Notes: generated by a model not told the origin, from the letters alone. Shown: positions 15,052 to 23,964, counted from the stretch's first letter. The stretch: 33,743 nt of DNA from Candidatus Aminicenantota bacterium (GCA_016867635.1 VGJC01000008.1:1-33743), one strand, 5' to 3'. Made by a program: numbers and translations.

Positions 15052-15969
15052 TCACTCGGCCTTGGGGCGCCGGATGAAGGTCCCGGCCCGGAACTCGCGG
15101 AAGGCCGTCCGCAGCTCCTCCTGGGTGTTCATGACGATGGGGCCCTGCCAGGCCACGGGCTCGCGGAGAGGACGGCCGGCGAAGAGCAGAAACCGGACGG
15201 TCGCGTCACTGGCCGGGACCTCGACGCGGTCGCCGTCATCGAACAGGATGACGGAATAGTTCCCCAGGGTGGGCGCGCGCTCGAGGTCGAAGTAGCTGGC
15301 CGGCTCGAAGTCGTAGGACGGGGCCCGCTCGCCGCGGGAAAAGCATCCCTGGCCCTCGATGACGCAGGCGACGACCGTGTGGCCCGGCTTGGTCGGGTGC
15401 GAGAACGAGGCTCCGGCCGGCACCGACACGTCGAGGTACTCGGGGTCGATGACGATGTCCTTGACCGGTCCGCGGGCCTTGCCGACTTGTCCGGCGATGA
15501 TCCGGACGGTCGTCCCGCCGGGCAGGGCGACCTCGGGGATGTCCGCGCTCCTGACGTCACGGTAGCGCGGGTCCATCATCTTTTGCGAGGCCGGCAGGTT
15601 GGCCCACAGCTGGAAGCCGCCCATGCGCCCGTCCTTGTCGCCCTTGGGCATCTCCTGGTGGATGATGCCGCTGCCGGCCGTCATCCACTGGACGTCGCCG
15701 GGTCCGATGACGCCTTTGTTGCCCATGCTGTCCCCGTGCTCGGCCGTGCCGCGCAGCATGTAGGTGATGGTCTCGATGCCCCGGTGAGGGTGCCAGGGGA
15801 AGCCGGGCAGGAACTTGGCCGGGTCGTCCTGGCGGAAATCGTCGAACAGCAGGAAGGGGTCGAACATCGGGACTTCGCGGAACCCGAAGCCGCGGCGCAG
15901 GTGGACGCCGGCCCCCTCGAGGGTCGGCTGGCTTTTCAGGACTTTGAGGACCTTTCTCGTCTTGGCCAT
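15052..15969 (-). CDS. pirin family protein
   Basis: A bicupin protein of 305 residues. The N-terminal cupin keeps the pirin metal site: His60 and His62 (WHPHRGIET), His104 and Glu106 (GIIHQEMP). Bacterial pirins include quercetin 2,3-dioxygenases and regulators of metabolic enzymes; the sequence does not tell which. A GAGGAGG site stands about 6 nt before ATG 15969, and an extended -10 box is found at 16008-16000. It is followed by a UroD-like gene on the same strand, 7 bp away. Confidence 0.93.
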   Translation of the reverse strand: MAKTRKVLKVLKSQPTLEGAGVHLRRGFGFREVPMFDPFLLFDDFRQDDPAKFLPGFPWHPHRGIETITYMLRGTAEHGDSMGNKGVIGPGDVQWMTAGSGIIHQEMPKGDKDGRMGGFQLWANLPASQKMMDPRYRDVRSADIPEVALPGGTTVRIIAGQVGKARGPVKDIVIDPEYLDVSVPAGASFSHPTKPGHTVVACVIEGQGCFSRGERAPSYDFEPASYFDLERAPTLGNYSVILFDDGDRVEVPASDATVRFLLFAGRPLREPVAWQGPIVMNTQEELRTAFREFRAGTFIRRPKAE

Positions 15970-15999
15970 GGGTGCCTCCTCGGGGCGGTCGGTGCCCCC

Positions 16000-16008
16000 A
16001 TTTTACCA
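16000..16008 (-). promoter_or_regulatory. extended -10 promoter of the pirin gene
   Basis: Minus strand TGG-TAAAAT (16008-16000), with no recognisable -35. It lies 30 nt before ATG 15969 and leaves room for the GAGGAGG ribosome-binding site. Confidence 0.45.
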
Positions 16009-16138
16009 CGGGAGGCGTTCGTGGCGCGTTGGGGATCCACGAGACGGAAGGCTAGGGATGCGTCCCAGAGAAAGGTCGATTATCGGAGGAGGCCGTGAAG
16101 ACGCGTCACCGCGGTGGATACTGCGGGGGATGGCACGG

Positions 16139-17509
16139 CTAGGGCGGATCGGATGTCGGGCCCGATCCCGGGGGCGGCGTATCCTCCCGCCGCCTGCTGA
16201 CCGCCCGCATGAGGAGGAAGACGGGGAAGCCCGCGGCGAAGAACAGGCCCCCGAGCAGGGCCTCGCGCGTCTGGGTCAGGAGGACATTGGCGGCGATGGT
16301 CAGCATGAAGACCACGAAGAGGATGGGCAGGACGGGGTAGAGGGGTACGCGGTAGCCGGTGTAGGTCTCGCCCGAGCGGCGGGCCTTGCGCCGGAGGAGG
16401 AAGATCGACGACGAGACCAGGGCCAGGGTGATGGTGTCGAGGAACATGACGTAGTTGACGATGTTCTCGAATGTTCCCAGCAGGAAGATCGAGGCCAGGA
16501 TGAGACCGCCGAGGAACAGCAGGCCGAACTCCTGGGTCTGGGTCCGCGGGTTGACGGCCATGAACGGCCGGGGCAGGGTCCGGTCCTCGGCCATGGAGTA
16601 ATAGACGCGCGGGATCTGCATCAGGGTCACGTTGAGGAAGCCCATGGCCGACAAAAAAATGGCCAGGGAGACGACCAGCCAGCCGATCTCGCCGAAGGTC
16701 ACGCGGGCGGTCTCGGCGGCCACCAGCTTGGCGGCGGCCACGCCGGGAACGCCGAGGGCCTTGACGTAGGCCACGTTGATGGTCAGGTAGCAAGCCAGGA
16801 CGATGAGGATGCCGAAGAAGATGGCCCGGGGGACGTTGCGCCGGGCGTCGCGGACGTCGGCCCCGAAATTGATGGTGTTCTGGTAGCCGCCGTAGGCGTA
16901 AAAGACGTAGATGAAAGACACGCCCAGGGCGAAAAGCCAGGGGCGGTCGAGCGGCAGGGACGGGGGGCCCGCGGGGGCCTTGCGCGATAGGAAGGCGGCC
17001 GCTGCCAACACGCCGATCATGACGACCTTGAGCAGGCTGAGGACGTTCTGGGCCCAGGCGCCGGTCTTGATGCCCAGATAGTTGATGACCAGCAGGACGA
17101 GGATGAGGCCGACGGCCGTCATCTGCACGGTCTCGCGGCCAGCGGTCTGCCCGTGGAACAGGATGGGGGTCAGGTACTCGGCGCCGATCAGGGCCACGGC
17201 CGCCGCGCCGGCCCCGTTGAGGACGACGACGCTCGTCCAGTTGAGCATGAAGGCCAGGCCCGAACCGTAGTTCTCGGCGACGACCTTGTAGTAGCCGCCG
17301 GGCTTGGCGAACCGGCCGCCGATCTCGGCGAAGATCAGGGCCCCGACGAGGCTGATGAGGCCGCCCAAGGCCCAGGCGGCGAAAAAGAGCGCGGGCGTGC
17401 GGGCCGACTGGGCGACCAGGGCCGGTGTGCGGAAGATGCCGATGCCGATGATCAGGCTGACGACGATCATCGTCGCGTCGAAGGTCGTCAGCTTGGCCTT
17501 GATGCTCAT
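16139..17509 (-). CDS. APC-family amino acid permease
   Basis: A 456-residue inner-membrane transporter with about 12 membrane helices. Helix 1 holds the unwound substrate-binding segment GIGIFRTP at residues 22-29; FAEIGGRFAKPGGYYKV and the FYAYGGYQNTINFGADVRDARRNVPRA blocks are typical of the amino acid-polyamine-organocation (LAT-like) branch. Substrate cannot be predicted. The start ATG 17509 (MSIKAK) has an AAGGA site 8 nt upstream and a good promoter before it; the frame stays open far upstream but runs into the patB gene. The tail is hydrophilic and Pro/Arg-rich. Monocistronic on this evidence. Confidence 0.92.
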   Translation of the reverse strand: MSIKAKLTTFDATMIVVSLIIGIGIFRTPALVAQSARTPALFFAAWALGGLISLVGALIFAEIGGRFAKPGGYYKVVAENYGSGLAFMLNWTSVVVLNGAGAAAVALIGAEYLTPILFHGQTAGRETVQMTAVGLILVLLVINYLGIKTGAWAQNVLSLLKVVMIGVLAAAAFLSRKAPAGPPSLPLDRPWLFALGVSFIYVFYAYGGYQNTINFGADVRDARRNVPRAIFFGILIVLACYLTINVAYVKALGVPGVAAAKLVAAETARVTFGEIGWLVVSLAIFLSAMGFLNVTLMQIPRVYYSMAEDRTLPRPFMAVNPRTQTQEFGLLFLGGLILASIFLLGTFENIVNYVMFLDTITLALVSSSIFLLRRKARRSGETYTGYRVPLYPVLPILFVVFMLTIAANVLLTQTREALLGGLFFAAGFPVFLLMRAVSRRREDTPPPGSGPTSDPP

Positions 17510-17537
17510 GTGACCGGTCCTTGCGCTCCTGCGGACC

Positions 17538-17565
17538 ATTCTATCCAGACCCGGGTGGTTTTCAA
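17538..17565 (-). promoter_or_regulatory. promoter of the amino acid permease gene
   Basis: Minus strand TTGAAA (17565-17560), 16-bp spacer, TAGAAT (17543-17538). Predicted leader is about 20 nt before ATG 17509. Confidence 0.7.
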
Positions 17566-17589
17566 GGGGAAATTGTGGAGCGCAGCGCG

Positions 17590-17677
17590 GATGCCCGTGC
17601 GCCCGCCGACTGAGCCGGAGCCGCGCGTCGGGACTCGGCAGACCTCGCTCCGTCAGTCGTTCGTGGGGCGGGGCATC
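17590..17677. repeat. nested inverted repeats overlapping the patB stop codon
   Basis: Three complementary pairs nest in order: GATGCCC/GGGCATC (17590-17596, 17671-17677), CGCCC/GGGCG (17600-17604, 17666-17670) and CGACTGA/TCAGTCG (17607-17613, 17653-17659), with a further weak stem inside. The outer arm includes part of the patB stop (17676-17678). It may be the 3' end structure of the patB mRNA or a degenerate repeat; it lacks a T-tract. Confidence 0.45.
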
Positions 17678-18851
17678 ATGCGGGAAGGGCGTTGACCGCT
17701 CGTTCGATGCGCTCGAGGGCCATGAGGAGAAGGGCCCGGCGGCAGCCGAAGTTGACGCGGACAAAGCCTTCGGTCTGCGGGCCGAAGAGCGCCCCGTCGC
17801 TGAAGCGGACACGGGCCTCGCGCAGGAAGAAATCGTTGACCGTCGCGGGTTCGAGGCCGAGAGCCCGGGCGTCGATAAGGGCGAGATACGTTCCTTCGGG
17901 GCGGACGAGCCGGAGGCGCGGGACGCGCTCCTCGAGGAAGCGGGCCAGGAGATCGGCGTTGGCCTCAAGATAGGGAAGGAGCGAGTCGAGCCAGTCCGCG
18001 CCGTGGGCGTAGGCCGCCTCGAAGCCGACGAGTCCGAAGACCTGGCCGATCTCGAATCCGGAGCGCTCCCGTTCGTCCTCGAAGGCCTTGAGGAGCGCGG
18101 GGTTCGAGGCGACGGCGACGGCCGTCGACAGGCCGGGGATGTTGAAGGTCTTGCTCGGCGCGACGCAGGTCAGGGTCCGCGAGTCGATCTCCGGCGACAG
18201 GGCGGCGAAGACCTGGTGCCGGTGGCCGCGGAACACGAGGTCGTGGTGGATCTCGTCGGAGACGACCAGGAGGTCATGCTCGACGGCCAGGCGGCCGACC
18301 GCTTCGAGCTCGTCGCGCGTCCAGACCCGGCCGACGGGGTTGTGGGGGCTGCAGAGGATGAGCAGCCGCGCGCCGTCGCCGGCCTTGCTCCGGAGGTCGT
18401 CGAGGTCCATGAGATAGCGCCGGCCGTCGAAGCGCAGGGGGTTGCGGACGACCCGGCGGCCGTTGCGCTCGACGACGTAATCGAAGGGATGATAGACGGG
18501 AGTCTGGATGAGGACCCCGTCGCCCGGCTTGGTGAAGGCCCGGACGCAGAAGTTGAGGGCCGCGACGATCCCCGGGGTCAGGGCCATCCAGTCCTCGCGG
18601 ACGCTCCAGCCGTGACGGCGCTCGAGCCAGCCCTTGGCGACTTGCCGGAAAGACGGGGGCACGGAAGGGTAGCCGAAGACGCCGTGGTCGGCCCGCCGGC
18701 GGAGGGCCTCGACGACCGCGGGCGGGGCCTCGAAGTCCATGTCGGCGACCCACATCGGGATGACGTCCTCGTCGCCCGGGCGCCTCGCGGCGCCCCACTT
18801 CATGGACTCCGTGGCCCCGCGGTCGACAACCTTGTCAAAAATGGGGGACAT
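17676..18851 (-). CDS. PatB/MalY-type PLP-dependent C-S lyase or aminotransferase
   Basis: A fold-type I PLP enzyme of 391 residues, the usual size for the PatB/MalY (cystathionine beta-lyase-like) group. Visible features: FDKVVDRG...ESMKW opening, MWVADMDF at 33-40, PVYHPF at 118-123, CSPHNPVGR at 167-175, SDEIHHDL at 198-205, and the PLP lysine K234 in SKTFNIPG. It probably releases sulfide or thiols, ammonia and pyruvate from cysteine-like substrates. Two starts are possible: ATG 18851, which fits the family and lies inside the left arm of the inverted-repeat element, or ATG 18875 with a GGAG site just upstream, adding eight residues encoded by that repeat. I prefer 18851 on family length, not on ribosome binding. 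Confidence 0.9.
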   Translation of the reverse strand: MSPIFDKVVDRGATESMKWGAARRPGDEDVIPMWVADMDFEAPPAVVEALRRRADHGVFGYPSVPPSFRQVAKGWLERRHGWSVREDWMALTPGIVAALNFCVRAFTKPGDGVLIQTPVYHPFDYVVERNGRRVVRNPLRFDGRRYLMDLDDLRSKAGDGARLLILCSPHNPVGRVWTRDELEAVGRLAVEHDLLVVSDEIHHDLVFRGHRHQVFAALSPEIDSRTLTCVAPSKTFNIPGLSTAVAVASNPALLKAFEDERERSGFEIGQVFGLVGFEAAYAHGADWLDSLLPYLEANADLLARFLEERVPRLRLVRPEGTYLALIDARALGLEPATVNDFFLREARVRFSDGALFGPQTEGFVRVNFGCRRALLLMALERIERAVNALPA

Positions 18852-18984
18852 GATACCTATTTCCCTATTTTTCATTGTCTCCAGCGTTACGTCAGCGGCC
18901 GGCCTGCTTCTTAGTTCCCTTCTCGGCCGGCCGGGACTTGATCCTCCCTGCCCGGAAAATGGGAAATAGGTATCATGTCCCCCA
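18842..18984. mobile_element. 143-bp element bounded by 24-bp perfect inverted repeats (MITE/REP-like)
   Basis: The arms at 18842-18865 and 18961-18984 are exact reverse complements over 24 bp (left arm begins TGGGGGACATGATACC). The 95-bp interior has its own GC-rich stem, CGGCCGGCC against GGCCGGCCG. The right arm ends 1 bp before the stop codon of the M29-like gene (18986-18988), and the left arm contains ATG 18851, the likely patB start. No open frame inside is convincing. Its size, symmetry and position fit a non-autonomous mobile element, possibly mobilised by a Y1/RAYT transposase elsewhere (inference). Confidence 0.65.
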
Positions 18985-18985
18985 A

Positions 18986-19933
18986 TTAGAGGAGGAATTT
19001 GCCGGCCCGGGCGATCGTCCGGCCCTTGGCCGTGATGGTCACCTTGTCGACCAGGGCGTCGAAGTGGAACTTGCTCTTGTTCTTGCCGATCCCGTAGGAG
19101 TCGCCGATGGCGAAGTGGACCGTGCCGAAGGCCTTCTCGGCCTCGAGCATGTTGGGCGAGATGCGGGCGCCCTTGTTCGTGCCGATGCCGAACTCGCCGA
19201 TGATCCGGGCCGTCTCGTCATCGCCGACGGTCTTGATGACCTCGGCGATGCCCGCGCCCTTGTAGTCGACGAGCTTTCCCTTCTTGAAGGTCATGACTCC
19301 CCGGCCGAGCTTGTCGTCGATCAGGCTGATCACGATCCGGCCGTTGAAGGTCTCCTCGACCGGCGCCGTGTAGCATTCGCCGGCCGGCAGGTTGCCGTGC
19401 CTGCCCTTCTTGCTGATGTCGCCGTTGTCGTTGTGCCAGGCCCGGCCCTTGACGCTGAACTCGACGCGCGTCCCTTCGGGGTTCTCGACGACGACATGGT
19501 CGGCGTCCTTCATGGCCCGGATGACCTTTTTCGTGAACCTGTCCATCTCGGAGAAGTCGATGTTGACCAGGCGCTCCATCATGTCCCGGGTCAGGCCGGG
19601 CATCATGCAGATGCGGCCGTGCTTGCCGCCCTCCGAGACCATGAAGCCGCGGAAGGGCTTCTCCGCGAACCGGCCCTCGAGCAGGTAGGCCGTGGCCGTG
19701 GCCTTGCGGATCATGTCCTTGAAGAGCGAGGTCGGCCCGGTGATCGGCCGGAGCGTCTCGGTCATCAGGTAGGTCGTCGTCTCGGCCCCGGCCTTTTTGG
19801 CGTGGAAGGCCAGGGCTTCGGCGATCTCCATCTTCGGCTTATCGGTCACCAGGAGGAACCTGTCCTTGGGCCCGAGCTTCAGGGCCTGGTTGACGGCCCG
19901 CTCGGCCGCCCGGTGCAGCTTGTCGGTCTTCAT
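18986..19933 (-). CDS. M29-like (AmpS/AmpT family) metallo-aminopeptidase
   Basis: A probable cytosolic aminopeptidase of 315 residues, shorter than classical M29 enzymes (about 410). The C-terminal half carries the family's likely metal ligands in order: Glu in GEFGIGTN, Glu in MLEAEKAFG, His in TVHFAIGDS, and the His-x-Asp of FHFD. The block NLPAGECYTAPVE before them is also characteristic. AAAGGAGA precedes ATG 19933. It follows the OPT transporter on the same strand with a 45-bp gap and no visible promoter, so peptide import and hydrolysis may be co-expressed. The shortened N-terminal part makes the exact specificity uncertain. Confidence 0.85.
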   Translation of the reverse strand: MKTDKLHRAAERAVNQALKLGPKDRFLLVTDKPKMEIAEALAFHAKKAGAETTTYLMTETLRPITGPTSLFKDMIRKATATAYLLEGRFAEKPFRGFMVSEGGKHGRICMMPGLTRDMMERLVNIDFSEMDRFTKKVIRAMKDADHVVVENPEGTRVEFSVKGRAWHNDNGDISKKGRHGNLPAGECYTAPVEETFNGRIVISLIDDKLGRGVMTFKKGKLVDYKGAGIAEVIKTVGDDETARIIGEFGIGTNKGARISPNMLEAEKAFGTVHFAIGDSYGIGKNKSKFHFDALVDKVTITAKGRTIARAGKFLL

Positions 19934-19968
19934 GTCCGGTCTCCTTTCTTTGGCGTCATGCCCAACGC

Positions 19969-19988
19969 GGCCAAAGGGCTACTTGGCC
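19969..19988 (-). other. small hairpin spanning the OPT gene stop codon
   Basis: GGCCAA (19969-19974) pairs perfectly with TTGGCC (19983-19988) around an 8-base loop that contains the OPT stop codon. No T-tract follows. It could protect the mRNA 3' region or weakly attenuate read-through into the M29-like gene. Confidence 0.3.
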
Positions 19989-21985
19989 CGCTTGGCGTCG
20001 AAATAGACGAAGCCCACGAGAAGGACGAAGGCGGCGAGGCTGAAGATCTCGCCGTAGCTCGAGAACCACGGCCACGGCGCCCCGTCCACCCACTGGCCGT
20101 TCTCGAGGACCATCGGGATGCCGAGGCTGACGGCGTGGTCGATCTTGAGCAGCTTCATGACCGCCAGGACGATGCCCATCAGGGCCCCGCCGGCGATGAA
20201 CCCGGAGGACACCAGCGTGCCGCGGTTGTGCCGCTTCTCGGCCAGCTCCTTGTCCTTGGTGGAGTTCTTGACCAGGTGGGAGATGAAGCCGCCGACGAGC
20301 AGCGGGGTCGTCAGCTGGAGGGGCAGGTACATCCCCAGGGCGAAGGCCAGGGGCGGGACCTTGGCCAGCTCGGCGACGATGGCCACCGAGGCCCCGATGC
20401 CGTACAGCATCCAGGTCACCGGCTCGCGCGACATCAGCGACTTGATGACCGCGGCCATGAGGTTGGCCTGGGGGGCGGCCAGGGTCCCGCTCTGGAAGGA
20501 GAAGGCCTTGTCGAGGATGTAGATGGCGATGCCGACCATCAGGGCCGAGACCAGCACGCCCAGGAACTTGAACCGCTCCTGGTTGCGGGGCGTGGCCCCC
20601 AGCCAATAGCCGATCTTCAGGTCGGTGATGAAGCTCCCGGACAGGGACAGCGCCGTGCAGACGACCGCTCCGATGAGCAGGGCCACGGCCATCCCCTGTT
20701 CTCCCGACAGCCCGGCGCCGATGAGGATGACGCTCGAGAAGATGATGGTGATCAGGGTCATCCCCGAGACCGGGTTCGTGCCGACGATGGCGATGGCGTA
20801 GGCGGCCACGGTCGTGAACAGGAACGACAGGACGACGCAGGCCAGCACGCCGATCAGGGCGAACTTGACGTTCGAGATCCACAGGAAATAGAGGAAGAGC
20901 CCCGTCGAGGTGGCCAGCAGGCCGAGGATGATGGTCGACATCTTGATGTCGCGGCCCGTCCTCGGGACCTCGGCCGCCCCGGCCTCCTTGCCCCTGAAGA
21001 TCTCGCGGAAACCCACGGACAGGGACCGGACCATGACCGGCATGGACTTGATGATGCCCAGGACGCCGGCCATGAAGATGGCCCCGATGCCGATGTTCCG
21101 GACGTAGGAGGTGAAGATCTGGACCTCGCTCATGTCGGCGATGGGCACCGTCCCCGGGTACAGCGGCCCGACGACGTTCTTGCCCAGGAACCAGATGACC
21201 GGGATGAAGCCGAAGTGGGACAGCAGGCCTCCGGCCACGATGACGGCGTTGTAGCGCAGGCCGATGACATAGCCGAGCCCCAGGAAGGCCGACAGGGCGT
21301 CGACCTTGAGGACCATCTTGGACTTCACGGCCAGGCTGTCCATGAACGGCAGGAAGCGGAAGGTGATGAGCTCGTTCCAGGCCCGCACGCCGATGGCCAG
21401 GAACTCGTAAACGCCGCTGACGGCGATGCCCATGATCAGGGCCCAGGCCTGCTTGCCGCCGGACTCCCCGGTGATCAGGATCTCGGTCGTCGCCGTGGCC
21501 TCCGGGAAGGGCAGCTTGCCGTGCTGTTCCTGACAGAAGTACTTTCTGAGCGGGATGAGGAACAGGATGCCGAGGCAGCCGCCGAGGAAGGTCGACAGGA
21601 AGATCTTGACGATGTCGGTGGGCAGGCCCAGGATGTACAGGGCCGGGATGGTGAAGATGGCCCCGGCGACGATGGCCCCCGAGGCGGAGCCGATGGACTG
21701 CAGGATGACGTTCTCGAGGATCGTGCTCCGGCGCTTGAACATGTAGCCCAGCCCCACGGCCAGGATGGCGATGGGGATGGCCGCTTCGGGCACCGTCCCG
21801 ACCTTGAGGCCGAGGTAGGCGATCGAGAAAGTGAAGAACAGGGCCATGAACAGCCCCCACAGGACGGACCGGACCGTGACTTCCGGGACGGCCCGGTCGG
21901 CGGGGACGAACGGCGTGTAGGTCTGCCCGGGCTCGAGCTCCTTGTAGGCCTCGGGCGGCAGGGAGGTCTTGGATGTCTCCATCAT
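19979..21985 (-). CDS. OPT-family oligopeptide transporter
   Basis: A large inner-membrane transporter of 668 residues with about 14-16 membrane helices. The opening LEPGQTYTPFVPADRAVPEVTVRSVLWGLFMALFF, followed by AYLGLKVGTVPEAAIPIAIL, is typical of bacterial OPT proteins; a VGTNPVSGMTLITIIFSS segment and a C-terminal YFDAKRAK tail also fit. Relatives carry peptides or metal-chelate ligands, probably with protons. The ATG at 21985 has AGGAGAG 5 nt upstream; the next codon is also ATG. It follows ppiD by 49 bp with no obvious promoter, so it may be the distal part of that transcript. The stop codon lies inside a small hairpin. Confidence 0.92.
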   Translation of the reverse strand: MMETSKTSLPPEAYKELEPGQTYTPFVPADRAVPEVTVRSVLWGLFMALFFTFSIAYLGLKVGTVPEAAIPIAILAVGLGYMFKRRSTILENVILQSIGSASGAIVAGAIFTIPALYILGLPTDIVKIFLSTFLGGCLGILFLIPLRKYFCQEQHGKLPFPEATATTEILITGESGGKQAWALIMGIAVSGVYEFLAIGVRAWNELITFRFLPFMDSLAVKSKMVLKVDALSAFLGLGYVIGLRYNAVIVAGGLLSHFGFIPVIWFLGKNVVGPLYPGTVPIADMSEVQIFTSYVRNIGIGAIFMAGVLGIIKSMPVMVRSLSVGFREIFRGKEAGAAEVPRTGRDIKMSTIILGLLATSTGLFLYFLWISNVKFALIGVLACVVLSFLFTTVAAYAIAIVGTNPVSGMTLITIIFSSVILIGAGLSGEQGMAVALLIGAVVCTALSLSGSFITDLKIGYWLGATPRNQERFKFLGVLVSALMVGIAIYILDKAFSFQSGTLAAPQANLMAAVIKSLMSREPVTWMLYGIGASVAIVAELAKVPPLAFALGMYLPLQLTTPLLVGGFISHLVKNSTKDKELAEKRHNRGTLVSSGFIAGGALMGIVLAVMKLLKIDHAVSLGIPMVLENGQWVDGAPWPWFSSYGEIFSLAAFVLLVGFVYFDAKRAK

Positions 21986-22034
21986 GCTCTCCTTTCAAAC
22001 GTCCGCGGCCGCTCCGGGGGAGGGCCGGGGGGGC

Positions 22035-23960
22035 TTATTGGGATCGCGAGAACCGCGACAGGATGTCGTCGGTCATCCGGAGATAGGCCTGATAATTGAT
22101 GCGCACCTTGCGCTCTTCGCGGGCCTGGGCCATGTAGGAGTGGAGGAACTTGTTCCTTTTCTGTTCGAGCAGGCTGTCCCGCTCCTCGCTCTTGGCGCCC
22201 TCGAAATCCTCCCGGGTCACTTCCTTCCTCTCGAGGACCCTGAAGACGGCGTATCCGCCCTCGACCTTCACCGGCTCGCTCGTCTGCATGACGGGCAGGC
22301 CGAAGACGAGGTCGTCGATCTCGGGCCGCTCTCCGACCAGGCTCAGGTACTGGTCCCGCTTGTGGGTGTCGACGGACTTGTGCTCGAGCTTGAGCTTGGC
22401 CGCCTCGCTCACCCAGTCGTCCTTGAGCCCGGCCCGGACGGCGTTCAGCCCGGCCTTGGCCCGCTCTTGCCTGAGGCTTTGGAGGATGTCGGCTTCGACC
22501 CGGTCCCGGGCCTCTTCGAACGTCGCCTCGCGCTCGGGCTCGACCGACCGTAGCTGGGCCAGGCCCGTGCCATCATAGGAGTAGATGGGGGCCGAGATGC
22601 CCTTGTCCTCGAGGCCGAACAGGGCTTCGCTCACCGCGCCCGCGGAGTCGACCTCGCCGAGGGGATCGCCCTTCTTCAGGAGGCCCGTGGAGCTTATCTT
22701 CAAGCCTTCTTTCTGAGCGGCCAGGTCGAGGCTCTTTTCCCGCCGGGCCGTCTTCTCGATCTTCTGGATGCGCTCGGCCACCAGGGCCCGGGCTTTCTGG
22801 TCCTCGAGCATGGACTTGATGGTCCCGCTCACCTCGGACAGGGCCTGGGTCTGGACCGGCTCCTTCTCCGTCACCTTGAGGATGGACGCCCCGTCGGCGG
22901 ACTCGACGACCTCGGAAACGCCGTTCCGGTCGAGCCGGCCGACCGCTTCGACCTCCGCGGCCGGCAGCGATCTCCATTCGAAAAGACCCCAGTCCCCGCC
23001 TTCCGCGGCCTTGTCGTCCTTGGAGAATTCCCTGGCCAGGCCGGCGAAATCCTCTCCGGCCCCGGCCCGTTGCCGGATGTCGGCGGCCTGGGCCGATGCG
23101 GTTGCCTTGTTCTCGGCCGTGAAGGGGATCCAGACCCGGCTGACGCGGACCTGCTCGGGGCGCTCGAACTGGGCTCGGTTGTCCCTGTAGTAGGTCTCGA
23201 TCTCGGGGTCCTTGACCTCGACCTCCTTCTTGAGATCGTCGGTCTTGAGGAACAGGTGATCCCCGGCCCTCTTCTCGGGGACCCGGTAGGCGGACGGGTC
23301 GGCTTCGAAACGGGCCCGGACGTCCGCCTCGGCGGGCTTGTCGGCGGCCTCGACCTTCGCCGTTTCCGAGACGAGGTACTCGATCTTCGCTGTTTCGTTC
23401 TGCTTCCGGTAGTTCTCCCAGATCTCCTCCTCGGTCACGGCGACGCCGGCGGTCAGGACGAGCACGGCCTTGCCGATGAGGACGTCCTGCCGCAGTCCTT
23501 TCTCGAACTCGGCCATGGGGATCCGGTTATGATCCAGGATCTGCTTGTACTCGTCGAAGCCGACGAACCGGCCGTCCCGCTGGAAGACGGGATAGGAGAC
23601 GATCTTTTCCCGGACCTCGCGGTTCGTGGCCCGCAGCCCCATGCCCGCGGCGATCTGGAGGAGGAGCCGTTGCTGGATGAGCTGCTCCAGGGTCTGCTCG
23701 GGGATGTTGAGCTGACGGATGAGATTGGCGTCGAGGCTCCCGAACTGTTTCTCCATGGCCTCGAGCCTCTGGCGGAGGCCCTGGAAATAGTCGTCCCCGG
23801 AGATCCGGTGGCGGCCGACGTTGGCTATGGTGTTGTCGCCGGACCCGCCCTCGAACCCTCCTCCTCCCCAGATGACGAAGATGCTGACCACGAACGTGGC
23901 GATGACGATCCACAGGACGGGCTTGAGCGATTTGACGTTGTCTCTCATTGTCTTAAGCAT
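22035..23960 (-). CDS. ppiD: PpiD/SurA-type membrane-anchored peptidyl-prolyl isomerase
   Basis: A periplasmic chaperone and prolyl isomerase, 641 residues, close to E. coli PpiD (623). One membrane anchor at about residues 14-31 is followed by a SurA_N-like helical region (42-170) and a parvulin domain at about 265-366 (VRVSRVWIPF ... DFAGLAREFSKDDKAAEGGDWGLF). A second, less conserved parvulin-like region may lie near 500-600. It probably helps fold exported proteins at the inner-membrane exit. The ATG at 23960 follows AAAGGTG; an internal ATG four codons later is possible. It sits 4 bp behind the HIT gene, in the rpsA operon. Confidence 0.87.
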   Translation of the reverse strand: MLKTMRDNVKSLKPVLWIVIATFVVSIFVIWGGGGFEGGSGDNTIANVGRHRISGDDYFQGLRQRLEAMEKQFGSLDANLIRQLNIPEQTLEQLIQQRLLLQIAAGMGLRATNREVREKIVSYPVFQRDGRFVGFDEYKQILDHNRIPMAEFEKGLRQDVLIGKAVLVLTAGVAVTEEEIWENYRKQNETAKIEYLVSETAKVEAADKPAEADVRARFEADPSAYRVPEKRAGDHLFLKTDDLKKEVEVKDPEIETYYRDNRAQFERPEQVRVSRVWIPFTAENKATASAQAADIRQRAGAGEDFAGLAREFSKDDKAAEGGDWGLFEWRSLPAAEVEAVGRLDRNGVSEVVESADGASILKVTEKEPVQTQALSEVSGTIKSMLEDQKARALVAERIQKIEKTARREKSLDLAAQKEGLKISSTGLLKKGDPLGEVDSAGAVSEALFGLEDKGISAPIYSYDGTGLAQLRSVEPEREATFEEARDRVEADILQSLRQERAKAGLNAVRAGLKDDWVSEAAKLKLEHKSVDTHKRDQYLSLVGERPEIDDLVFGLPVMQTSEPVKVEGGYAVFRVLERKEVTREDFEGAKSEERDSLLEQKRNKFLHSYMAQAREERKVRINYQAYLRMTDDILSRFSRSQ

Positions 23961-23964
23961 GGGT

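Noticed and set aside
16133-16148. TGGCAC with GC at the right distance, resembling a -24/-12 promoter
   Set aside because: It reads TGGCAC-N5-GGGC, lacking TTGC, lies at the 3' end of the permease gene, and no gene starts downstream on the plus strand.
18875-22099. A 1,074-codon open frame on the plus strand
   Set aside because: It runs antisense to the M29-like gene and the OPT gene, has an Asp/Gly/Arg/His-rich composition typical of high-GC antisense frames, and shows no recognisable domain.
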